Shown here in pieces: positions 1-5,260 of a stretch of 6,036 nt of DNA; the first letter of the stretch is position 1; the number at the start of each line of letters is the position of its first letter. Source of the stretch: Tagaea sp. (lineage in GTDB: Bacteria > Pseudomonadota > Alphaproteobacteria > CACIAM-22H2); NCBI GenBank assembly GCA_023653245.1, contig JAMNXK010000144.1, positions 1-6,036 on the forward strand. The letters run 5' to 3'. Under the pieces are notes generated by a model, which did no database searches, was not told the DNA's origin, and worked only from the letters and a program-made list of their open reading frames with translations. A program made the position numbers and the translations under genes.

Positions 1-1325
1 AGAAAGCGCACCGAATAGGCGTAGACCAGCGCCAGCACCGTTCCCGACAGCAGCAGCCCCGAGGACACGCCGAACCACGCGCGCAACGCCGCGTCGAGCG
101 CGTTGTCGAACAGCGCCAAGGGCAGCAAGACGCCCACCGCGATCACCGAACCGGGGATCGCATAGCCGAGTGCCGCCACGCGCACGGCGCCGGCGGTGAG
201 CTTGCCGGGATCGCGGCGCTGGGCGTAGGCGAGCGCCAGCGCGGTCAGCACCGTCGCCGCCGCCGCGAGCGTCGAGACGGTCAGCGAGTTCATCGCATAG
301 GACAGGAAGCGCGGGCCCCAGAACGGATCGCCCATCTCGATCGCCAGGCGCAGCAGCACGAGGAAGGGAACGACGAAGCCGAGCAAGGCGGGCAAGGCGC
401 AAGTCGCGAAGGCCGCGCATGCGCGCCAGCCGCTCAGTCGCAAGGGCGAGATCGGCCGGTAGCGTCGCGAGGTGTGGTGATAGCGCGCCGCCCCGCGCGA
501 ATGGCGTTCGAGCCAGAGCAGCACCAGCACCACGCCGAGCAGCGATGTGGCGAGCTGGGCGGCGGCGACGCGGTTGTCCATGCCGAACCATGTCCGGTAG
601 ATCGCGGTCGTGAACGTGTCGACGCCGAAATACCGGACCGTGCCGAAATCGGCGAGCGTCTCCATCAGCGCCAGCGCGATCCCGGCGGCGATCGCCGGCC
701 GCGCGAGCGGCAAAGCCACGCGGCGGAAGGCGCCCCACGCGTTGCGGCCCAGCACGCGGCTGGCTTCGAGCACGCAGACCGATTGCTCCAGGAAGGCCGC
801 GCGCGCGAGCAGATAGACGTAAGGATAGAGCACGAGCACGAGCATCGCGGCCGCACCGCCGAGGCTTTGAATCTCGGGGAACCAGTAATCGGCGCGCCGC
901 CAGCCGAACGCCTCGCGCAAGCCCGATTGCACGGGGCCGGCAAATTGCAGCAAGTCGGTATAGGCGTAGCCGATGATGTAGGCGGGCATCGCCAAAGGCA
1001 GCAACAGCACGAGCTCGAGCGCGCGGCTTCCCGGAAAACGGCACATGGTCACGAACCAGGCGCACGCCACGCCCACGATTCCCGTGCCCACCGCGACGAG
1101 CGCCATCAGCCAAAGCGTGTTGCTCAGGATGCGCGGCAGCGTCGTCGACCACAAATGCGCCCATGCGCCGCCGTCGGGCTGGAACACGTTGAGCGTCACG
1201 GCCAGGATCGGCAGCGCGATCGTCGCGGCGACGAACAGCGCGAGCGCGCCCAGCCAGCCAAGCCGGCGCACGCGCGGCAGCGGGGCCGTTCCGGAATATC
1301 TCGACAGGGCAAGCGGTTCGGTCAT
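1..1325 (-). CDS. Fe(III) ABC transporter permease, FbpB/SfuB type (C-terminus cut by window edge)
   Basis: Inner-membrane permease of a ferric-iron (FbpABC/SfuABC/FutABC-like) importer, which would pass Fe(III) from a periplasmic binding protein into the cytoplasm using an ATPase partner. Reading the minus strand from the ATG at 1325 gives 441 open residues with no stop before the window edge; the family is usually about 540-560 residues, so roughly 100 are missing. The family's two-module design is visible: hydrophobic segments near residues 22-45, 68-93, 102-123, 160-178, 208-230 and 257-272, then a second module near 303-325, 346-368, 384-405 and 425-440. The first module has an EAA loop (E187-A188-S189, G193, L205-P206) followed by ALMETLADFGTV. 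The second has the typical YAIPGSVIAVGVLLPL stretch; its EAA loop would lie outside the window. It starts 39 bp after the histidine kinase stop on the same strand, so it could be read from that operon or from its own promoter. The Shine-Dalgarno is poor. No binding protein or ATPase gene is in the window. Iron as substrate is inferred from family resemblance only. Confidence 0.87.
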   Translation of the reverse strand, partial: MTEPLALSRYSGTAPLPRVRRLGWLGALALFVAATIALPILAVTLNVFQPDGGAWAHLWSTTLPRILSNTLWLMALVAVGTGIVGVACAWFVTMCRFPGSRALELVLLLPLAMPAYIIGYAYTDLLQFAGPVQSGLREAFGWRRADYWFPEIQSLGGAAAMLVLVLYPYVYLLARAAFLEQSVCVLEASRVLGRNAWGAFRRVALPLARPAIAAGIALALMETLADFGTVRYFGVDTFTTAIYRTWFGMDNRVAAAQLATSLLGVVLVLLWLERHSRGAARYHHTSRRYRPISPLRLSGWRACAAFATCALPALLGFVVPFLVLLRLAIEMGDPFWGPRFLSYAMNSLTVSTLAAAATVLTALALAYAQRRDPGKLTAGAVRVAALGYAIPGSVIAVGVLLPLALFDNALDAALRAWFGVSSGLLLSGTVLALVYAYSVRF

Positions 1326-1334
1326 GAGGCTCGA

Positions 1335-1351
1335 TTGCGACTGGTTCGCAA
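1335..1351. promoter_or_regulatory. Perfect inverted repeat TTGCGA-N5-TCGCAA, candidate operator before the permease
   Basis: TTGCGA (1335-1340) and TCGCAA (1346-1351) are perfect 6-bp inverted arms around CTGGT, ending 9 bp upstream of the permease ATG, in the short kinase-permease gap. There is no T-tract, so a terminator is unlikely. Position and symmetry suit a dimeric repressor. The 17-bp length and arms recall Fur-family boxes of Proteobacteria, which would fit an iron importer; this attribution is from memory and is inference. Alternatively, the arms (ATTGCG and CGCAAC) resemble inverted CGYAAC half-sites of the nearby response-regulator boxes. Confidence 0.45.
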
Positions 1352-1364
1352 CTTCGCCCGTAAC

Positions 1365-2792
1365 CTACGCGTTTCCGCCGCTTCTGGCAAAAGATGGGGA
1401 GTCGGCCGGTTTGGGCAAATGGATCGTCGCGCGCAAGCCGCCGCCGGGCCGGTCGCCGAGCCGGATCTCCCCGCCTTGGCCGCGCACGAGATTGCGCGCG
1501 ATGCTCAGGCCCAGCCCGGTGCCGCCCGATTCGCGGTTGCGGCTGGTTTCCAAGCGCACGAAGGGCTCGAATACGCGCTCGCGCTGCGTGTCGGGAATCC
1601 CCGGGCCGTCATCCTCGATCTCGATCCGGGTTTCGGCGGCGGCCTCCGACAGGCGGACGCGCGCGGAATGGCCGTAACGCAGCGCGTTGTCGATCAGATT
1701 GTCGAGCGCGCGGCGCAGCGCGCCGGCGCGCGCCATCATCGGCAGCCGCGCCGGACCTTCGTAGAGGACCGCCGCGCCGGAATCCGCGTGCGCGTCGACG
1801 ACGGTCGAAATCAGGCTGGCGAGGTCGATCCGGTCGGCCGACACGGCTTCGCCGTCGGCGCGCGCGAAGTCGAGCGTCTCGCGCGCGATGGCTTCGAGCG
1901 CGTCCAGATCGTGCGCGAGGGCGGCGCGCAGTTCCGGGTCGCCGACGCGCTCGATGCGCAGGCGCATGCGGGTCAGCGGCGTGCGCAGATCGTGGCCGAC
2001 TGCCGCCAGCATCCGCGTGCGCTCCTCGACGAAGCGCGAGATGCGCTCGCGCATGCGCGTGAAGGCCTCGGCGATGGTCGCGATCTCGCGCGCCCCGCCG
2101 CGCGGCAGATCCGGGGCGGACAAGCCGCGGCCGAAGCGGTCGGCGGCGTCGGCGAGCCGGGCGAGCGGTGCGGACAGCCGCCGGAAGCCGAGCCAGGCGA
2201 CGAACGCGGCCGTCACGAACAGCATCGCCAGCCATGTTCCCGCGAAGGCCAGCCCGGGATTGATCGGAAACGGTCGATGCGGTTGGATCGTCAGCCATTC
2301 GCCTTCCGGTTCGCGGATGCCGGCGCGGAAGAGCGGCACGAGCGCGCGCGGCGGATCGGCGCCTTCGGGCATCGGCGGCACGCGCTTCACCGAAGGCGGC
2401 GGGGCCAGCGGAACCGGGCCGGGACCGAAGGACAGCACGACGCTTTCCGGATCGCCCACCGCCGCGCGCAAGGCCCGCGCGAGTTCGCTCGAATCGGCCG
2501 CGGCGCGTCCGACGGGCGGCAGCATCGGCCGGCTCCCGCGCGAGAATACGAGCCACTCGGCCTCGGGTTGCGCGCGCAACCAGTCGAGCCGGCGCTCCGC
2601 CGGCCGCTCCAACGCGCCTTGGGCAAGCACCGGCAGCCGGTCGGCGAGCCACGCGGAGTCGAACACCGTCAAGGTTATCGGGCGCAGCCAGCCGAACAAC
2701 GCGACCGAGCCGATTTGCACGACCGCCAGCAGCGCCACCGCGACCAGCGCCATTTGCGGCCCGAAGCGGCGCGGGACCAAGCGCGAGATCAT
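1365..2792 (-). CDS. EnvZ-like sensor histidine kinase
   Basis: Inner-membrane sensor kinase of 475 residues that should autophosphorylate and hand phosphate to the response regulator encoded just before it. In order: a transmembrane segment near residues 13-36; a periplasmic region of about 145 residues (37-180), proline-rich in its second half; a second transmembrane segment near 181-203; a HAMP linker near 204-256; the H-box GHDLRTPLTRMRLR with phospho-accepting H267; the N-box LDNLIDNALRYG (N365, N369); the G1 box EDDGPGIP (393-400); the F-box VFEPFVRLE; and the G2 box GGTGLGLS (423-430). All catalytic boxes are intact. The H-box and length resemble EnvZ. The ATG at 2792-2790 overlaps the regulator's TGA (2791-2789) as ATGA, implying translational coupling. 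The frame stays open 182 codons further upstream, but that stretch lies inside the regulator gene. The periplasmic domain matches no sensor fold I recognise, so the signal is unknown. Confidence 0.95.
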   Translation of the reverse strand: MISRLVPRRFGPQMALVAVALLAVVQIGSVALFGWLRPITLTVFDSAWLADRLPVLAQGALERPAERRLDWLRAQPEAEWLVFSRGSRPMLPPVGRAAADSSELARALRAAVGDPESVVLSFGPGPVPLAPPPSVKRVPPMPEGADPPRALVPLFRAGIREPEGEWLTIQPHRPFPINPGLAFAGTWLAMLFVTAAFVAWLGFRRLSAPLARLADAADRFGRGLSAPDLPRGGAREIATIAEAFTRMRERISRFVEERTRMLAAVGHDLRTPLTRMRLRIERVGDPELRAALAHDLDALEAIARETLDFARADGEAVSADRIDLASLISTVVDAHADSGAAVLYEGPARLPMMARAGALRRALDNLIDNALRYGHSARVRLSEAAAETRIEIEDDGPGIPDTQRERVFEPFVRLETSRNRESGGTGLGLSIARNLVRGQGGEIRLGDRPGGGLRATIHLPKPADSPSFARSGGNA

Positions 2793-3538
2793 GCCGCCGA
2801 GCCGCTGGCGTCGGTCGAGTCGTCCGTCACTTCGGCGGCGAAGACGTATCCGCCGTTGCGCACCGTACGGATGAAGCGCGGCTCCTCGGGGGCGGCTTCG
2901 ATCTTGCGGCGCAGGCGGCTGACGGCCACGTCGATCGAACGGTCCGTCGGATGCGCCGCGCGCCCGTGCAACGTGTCGGTCAACTCGTCGCGCGACACGA
3001 CGCGCTGCGCGCGTCCGGCCAGCACGACGAGCAGATCGAACTCGGCGCCCGTGAGGCTCACCAGCGCGCCATCGGGCGCGCGCAGCTCGCGCCGGATCAG
3101 ATCGACGGTCCACCCGTCGAAGAACAGGCGGCTGCGCTTGGGCTTGGGGCCGGCCAGGGCGCCGTCGCCGCTGCGCCGCAGCCGCGCGCGGATGCGCGCG
3201 ACCAGCTCGCGCGGCGCGAACGGTTTGACGACGTAGTCGTCGGCGCCGATCTCGAGCCCGATCACGCGGTCGGTCTCCTCGGCGCGCGCGGTCAGCATGA
3301 CGATCGGGATGGGCGACGACTCGCGGATCTTGCGGCACAGCGCGAACCCGTCCTCGCCGGGCAGCATCACGTCGAGCAGCAGCAGATCGAAGCCGCCGCC
3401 CGCCACGCGCCGGGCGACGCCCACGCCGCCGGGCAGTGCCGTCACCTTCATCCCGTTCTCCGCGAGCAGCTGGCTCGTGAGACGGCGGATGTCGGAATCG
3501 TCGTCGATCAACAGGATATGGGGCGGGCGCGGCGTCAT
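2789..3538 (-). CDS. OmpR-family response regulator (receiver plus winged helix)
   Basis: Cytoplasmic DNA-binding response regulator of 249 residues, the partner of the overlapping histidine kinase. The receiver domain (about 7-120) has the acidic pair D12/D13, phospho-acceptor D56 in LLLLDVMLPGEDGF, T83 in IVMLTARAEETD, and K105 in DDYVVKPFAPREL. After a short basic linker comes an OmpR/PhoB winged helix (about 140-238): SLTGAEFDLL, then the recognition-helix region DRSIDVAVSRLRRKIE, and the wing RTVRNGGYVF. The winged helix reads closest to OmpR, whose equivalent is ERSIDVQISRLRR. The ATG at 3538 puts the start a few residues before the first receiver strand; the Shine-Dalgarno is weak. A tandem CGTAAC-type site 51-66 bp upstream suggests autoregulation, and similar sites precede the EF-hand and DUF1217 genes, making those its probable targets (inference). 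Confidence 0.95.
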   Translation of the reverse strand: MTPRPPHILLIDDDSDIRRLTSQLLAENGMKVTALPGGVGVARRVAGGGFDLLLLDVMLPGEDGFALCRKIRESSPIPIVMLTARAEETDRVIGLEIGADDYVVKPFAPRELVARIRARLRRSGDGALAGPKPKRSRLFFDGWTVDLIRRELRAPDGALVSLTGAEFDLLVVLAGRAQRVVSRDELTDTLHGRAAHPTDRSIDVAVSRLRRKIEAAPEEPRFIRTVRNGGYVFAAEVTDDSTDASGSAA

Positions 3539-3588
3539 CTTCGCCGCCCAGAATGCGGCCGCGCGCGGGTCTTCGCCAGCTTTCGCTT

Positions 3589-3604
3589 CGTAACGAAGGG
3601 TAAC
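3589..3604 (+). promoter_or_regulatory. Tandem response-regulator box A: CGTAAC-GAAG-GGTAAC
   Basis: Two GTAAC units start exactly 10 bp apart (GTAAC at 3590 and 3600), one helical turn, the usual spacing for a tandem OmpR/PhoB-type dimer. The box lies 51-66 bp upstream of the response regulator ATG, in the 82-bp gap after the EF-hand gene stop. The first unit also sits inside a near-perfect palindrome, CTTCGTAACGAAG (3586-3598). Its role in autoregulation is inferred from position and from the matching boxes at 4172, 4199 and 5118. Confidence 0.6.
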
Positions 3605-3620
3605 CGCGCGCGGGCGCGTC

Positions 3621-4070
3621 TCAGGCCGAACGGATGGTCAGCGCCGCGATCAACGCGGAATCGGCATCCTCGGTGGACTTGTCTTCGGTGCCCACGGGCT
3701 TGAGCAGCGACGCGAGGTCGCCGGCCGATCCGTAGGCTTGCGCGGCGCGGCTCGGCGAAGCGCCCGCCGGCGGACCGCCGGCACCCTGGGCGAATTGCGC
3801 CGTCAGCGACTGGGCGTTGCGCTCGCCGAACGCTTTGAACTCGTCCTTGTTCGCCGTGCCGTCGCCATCGGCGTCGATCTTCGCGAAGGCTTCGTCGGCC
3901 TTGGCTTGCTCGACGCCCTCGGGCCGGGTCTTGGCGAATTCGGCCTTGGAAATGCCGCCCGAGCCGTCGGCGTCGGCGCGCTCGAACGCCTTGGCTTGCA
4001 GCTTCTCGCGCATCGCGCGAATCTGTTCGGGCGACGGCGCGCCGCCGGAACCACCGATACCATTCAACAT
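3621..4070 (-). CDS. Small EF-hand calcium-binding protein (two loops)
   Basis: Predicted calcium-binding protein of 149 residues with no signal peptide or membrane segment. Two canonical 12-residue EF loops are visible: DADGSGGISKAE (33-44; D33, D35, S37, S41, E44) and DADGDGTANKDE (66-77; D66, D68, D70, N74, E77), each with the bulky flanking residues of an EF helix. The N-terminus is Gly/Ser/Pro-rich (MLNGIGGSGGAPSPEQ); the C-terminal 60 residues are low-complexity, then a short helix (AGDLASLLKPVG). The start at 4070 is chosen because AAGGAG lies 8 nt upstream (4079-4084) and because it lines up with the start of the paralogue at 5261; the frame extends to an ATG at 4166, but that extension is Arg/Pro/Gly-rich and crosses hairpins. 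It is divergent from the DUF1217 gene, sharing a 178-bp intergenic region with inverted tandem CGTAAC-type boxes. It resembles the EF-hand proteins annotated as XopAW family. Function beyond calcium binding is unknown. Confidence 0.9.
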   Translation of the reverse strand: MLNGIGGSGGAPSPEQIRAMREKLQAKAFERADADGSGGISKAEFAKTRPEGVEQAKADEAFAKIDADGDGTANKDEFKAFGERNAQSLTAQFAQGAGGPPAGASPSRAAQAYGSAGDLASLLKPVGTEDKSTEDADSALIAALTIRSA

Positions 4071-4078
4071 CGCCGCTT

Positions 4079-4084
4079 CTCCTT
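4079..4084 (-). promoter_or_regulatory. Ribosome binding site of the first EF-hand gene
   Basis: On the minus strand this reads AAGGAG, 8 nt before the ATG at 4070. It decides the start codon in favour of the 149-residue product over the longer frame that begins at 4166. Confidence 0.8.
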
Positions 4085-4098
4085 CTGTCTTGCGGGTT

Positions 4099-4116
4099 CG
4101 CCCCGTTCTCGGGGCG
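4099..4116 (-). other. Leader hairpin upstream of the first EF-hand RBS
   Basis: CGCCCCG (4099-4105) and CGGGGCG (4110-4116) pair perfectly over 7 bp around a 4-nt loop. The hairpin lies 14 nt upstream of the ribosome binding site. High GC makes chance hairpins common, so a function is uncertain. Confidence 0.4.
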
Positions 4117-4128
4117 CGCGGGCAGGAT

Positions 4129-4151
4129 GGACCGCGCGCGCCGCGCGGTCC
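4129..4151 (-). other. Strong 10-bp hairpin in the divergent intergenic region
   Basis: GGACCGCGCG (4129-4138) and CGCGCGGTCC (4142-4151) are perfect 10-bp inverted arms around a 3-nt loop. It falls between the first EF-hand gene and its upstream tandem boxes, either in the mRNA leader or in the core promoter. There is no T-tract in either direction. Role unknown. Confidence 0.4.
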
Positions 4152-4171
4152 AACGACGAAGCGCATCGAAA

Positions 4172-4187
4172 CGCAACAAAACGTAAC
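4172..4187 (+). promoter_or_regulatory. Tandem response-regulator box B: CGCAAC-AAAA-CGTAAC
   Basis: Two units of CGYAAC start exactly 10 bp apart (4172 and 4182), with a possible degenerate third unit CGCATC in phase at 4162. The box lies 62-77 bp upstream of the DUF1217 ATG and 102-117 bp upstream of the first EF-hand ATG. It faces box C to form an approximate palindrome centred near 4193. Binding by the neighbouring OmpR-family regulator is inferred. Confidence 0.6.
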
Positions 4188-4198
4188 GGCGGCGCCGG

Positions 4199-4214
4199 AT
4201 TACGTTTCGTCACG
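4199..4214 (-). promoter_or_regulatory. Tandem response-regulator box C: CGTGAC-GAAA-CGTAAT (minus strand)
   Basis: Read on the minus strand, two units start 10 bp apart, each differing from CGTAAC by one base. It is inverted relative to box B, with an 11-bp spacer containing GGCGCC. Its centre is about 42 bp upstream of the DUF1217 ATG, where a class II activator would sit if transcription began at or near that ATG. Confidence 0.5.
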
Positions 4215-4248
4215 TCCGCGGCGCCGGCCGCGGGCTTAAGCTCGCGGC

Positions 4249-5055
4249 ATGACCGGTTCGATCTCGTCCATGCCCGCTTTGACGCAATGGTCGTCGCTCG
4301 CGCGCACGTCCGAAAGCGATCGCGTCGCGCGCTTCGTCAAGAACAACAAGACGGTCGAGAACGCGCACGCGAATTTCGAGACCGCCGTGCGCGGCATGAA
4401 ATCGACCGACGAGCTGTTCGAGGCGAAGAACTACCGCGCGCTCGAATACGTGCTCACGGCCTACGGCCTGCAATCCGAGATCGGCAACACGGGCAAGCTC
4501 AAGCGCGTGCTCGATTCCGATCTCGCGGACGAGAATTCGCTCGCCAACCGGATGGACGACCAGCGCTTCCGCGACATGGCGGCGGCGTTGGATTTCAAGA
4601 ACGGCGGACTTTCGAATCTCAAGGACGACGGCATCCGCGGCGGGATCCGCGCGCGCTACGAGCGCGAGGCCTACCGCGTCGATCTGGGCGCGCAGAACCC
4701 CGCTTTGCGCCAGGCCGAGTACTTCAAGAACAACATCGCGAACGTATCGGACATCTACGGCGTGCTCGGCGACCGGACGTTCCGCGAGGTCGTGCAGAAA
4801 GTCGCCGGCATTCCGCCGGAAGTCGCCTACCAGGGCGTGGAGGCGCAAGCGCGCGTGTTCGAGAAGCATTTCGACACGAGCAAGGCCGACGATCCGGCCT
4901 ATATCGAGAGGTTCGTCCAGCGCTTCCTGGCGGCGGCGGATCTCGAAGCGAATGGCGGGGCGGAGAACGATCCGACCGTCCAGCTGATGCAGTCGCTCGC
5001 CGGCGGCGGCGATACCGACATCGCCTCGATCAAAGGCATCGATCTGATCATTTGA
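4249..5055 (+). CDS. DUF1217 family protein
   Basis: 268-residue protein recognised as DUF1217, a family of unknown biochemical function found mainly in Alphaproteobacteria, often near flagellar genes. Family-like stretches include ALEYVLTAYGLQSEIG (64-79), KLKRVLDSDLADENSLANRM (83-102), EYFKNNIANVSDIYGVLGD (157-175) and VVQKVAGIPPEVA (181-193). The two halves echo each other: F-V-K-N-N (29-33) against Y-F-K-N-N (158-162), LDSDLADENS against FDTSKADDPA, and QRFRDMAAALDF against QRFLAAADL, suggesting an internal duplication. There is no signal peptide or membrane segment, and the sequence looks largely helical. The N-terminus MTGSISSMPALTQ resembles that of the EF-hand protein downstream. No Shine-Dalgarno is visible before ATG 4249, so a leaderless mRNA or the in-frame ATG at 4270 is possible. 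It is divergent from one EF-hand gene and followed by another; inverted tandem boxes precede it. A flagellar role is inferred from the family only; no other flagellar gene is recognisable in the window. Confidence 0.88.
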   Translation: MTGSISSMPALTQWSSLARTSESDRVARFVKNNKTVENAHANFETAVRGMKSTDELFEAKNYRALEYVLTAYGLQSEIGNTGKLKRVLDSDLADENSLANRMDDQRFRDMAAALDFKNGGLSNLKDDGIRGGIRARYEREAYRVDLGAQNPALRQAEYFKNNIANVSDIYGVLGDRTFREVVQKVAGIPPEVAYQGVEAQARVFEKHFDTSKADDPAYIERFVQRFLAAADLEANGGAENDPTVQLMQSLAGGGDTDIASIKGIDLII

Positions 5056-5063
5056 GGTCGGGT

Positions 5064-5092
5064 GGGAAATTCCGCCCCGGCAGGAATTTCCC
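5064..5092. terminator. Perfect 10-bp hairpin after the DUF1217 gene, probable terminator
   Basis: GGGAAATTCC (5064-5073) and GGAATTTCCC (5083-5092) pair perfectly around a 9-nt loop, starting 8 bp after the DUF1217 stop. The AT-rich core stands out from the GC-rich surroundings. There is no T-tract on either strand, so it may be a weak intrinsic terminator, an mRNA 3'-end stabiliser, or a protein-binding palindrome. Confidence 0.55.
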
Positions 5093-5117
5093 GGCGCGCG
5101 CGAACGCGCCCGCGCGG

Positions 5118-5133
5118 CGTAACGCAACGTAAC
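5118..5133 (+). promoter_or_regulatory. Tandem response-regulator box D: CGTAAC-GCAA-CGTAAC
   Basis: The cleanest copy in the window: two identical CGTAAC units exactly 10 bp apart, 128-143 bp upstream of the second EF-hand ATG. With boxes A-C it defines the shared motif. It lies in the 205-bp gap between the DUF1217 and second EF-hand genes. Confidence 0.65.
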
Positions 5134-5170
5134 TCCGCGCGCCGCGATCGCACGCGAATTCCGCGCGGAG
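5133..5170. repeat. 9-bp inverted repeat between boxes D and E
   Basis: CTCCGCGCG (5133-5141) and CGCGCGGAG (5162-5170) are perfect arms separated by 20 bp. The arms abut or overlap the ends of boxes D and E. It may bring the two boxes together or be a chance GC-rich match. Confidence 0.3.
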
Positions 5171-5183
5171 ACGTTCCGTTACG
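5168..5183 (-). promoter_or_regulatory. Weaker tandem box E: CGTAAC-GGAA-CGTCTC (minus strand)
   Basis: Read on the minus strand, a perfect CGTAAC unit is followed 10 bp later by a half-matching CGTCTC. It is inverted relative to box D, repeating the inverted-pair layout of boxes B and C, and lies 78-93 bp upstream of the second EF-hand ATG. It is the least certain of the five boxes. Confidence 0.35.
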
Positions 5184-5211
5184 GGGCATGCGGCTTGAAG
5201 CGTCCTTCCCG

Positions 5212-5234
5212 GCGTCCGCCATATCGGCGGGCGC
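5212..5234 (+). other. Leader hairpin upstream of the second EF-hand RBS
   Basis: GCGTCCGCC (5212-5220) and GGCGGGCGC (5226-5234) can form a 9-bp RNA stem with one G-U pair and a 5-nt loop, ending 12 nt before the ribosome binding site. The paralogue's leader has a hairpin in a similar position. Confidence 0.35.
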
Positions 5235-5246
5235 ATTTCCAACGGG

Positions 5247-5252
5247 AAAGGA
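5247..5252 (+). promoter_or_regulatory. Ribosome binding site of the second EF-hand gene
   Basis: AAAGGA lies 8 nt before the ATG at 5261 and fixes that start. The frame also has an ATG at 5195, but the extra 22 residues are Arg/Pro-rich and lack a ribosome site. Confidence 0.75.
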
Positions 5253-5260
5253 TTGTTCGC

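Noticed and set aside
474..3236. Very long plus-strand open frame (920 codons) opposite the permease, kinase and regulator
   Set aside because: Its translation is an Arg/Ala/His/Gln-rich string with no domain. The minus strand carries complete kinase and regulator motifs, and the frame is open only because high-GC codon bias removes stops.
2793..3338. N-terminal extension of the histidine kinase frame by 182 residues
   Set aside because: It lies wholly inside the response regulator gene, is Arg-rich, and is replaced by a standard ATGA-coupled start followed by the expected first membrane segment.
4071..4166. Upstream start at 4166 for the first EF-hand gene
   Set aside because: The extra 32 residues are Arg/Pro/Gly-rich and span two hairpins. 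AAGGAG at the right distance and alignment with the paralogue support 4070.
4210..5127. 305-codon minus-strand frame antisense to DUF1217
   Set aside because: It is the complement of a recognisable family member and its translation shows no domain; typical high-GC shadow.
3738..5132. 464-codon plus-strand frame across the EF-hand and DUF1217 genes
   Set aside because: It overlaps the EF-hand gene in antisense and DUF1217 in another frame, has low-complexity Arg/Ala composition, and shows no motif.
5195..5260. Upstream start at 5195 for the second EF-hand gene
   Set aside because: The extension is basic and proline-rich with no ribosome site, while AAAGGA precedes ATG 5261.
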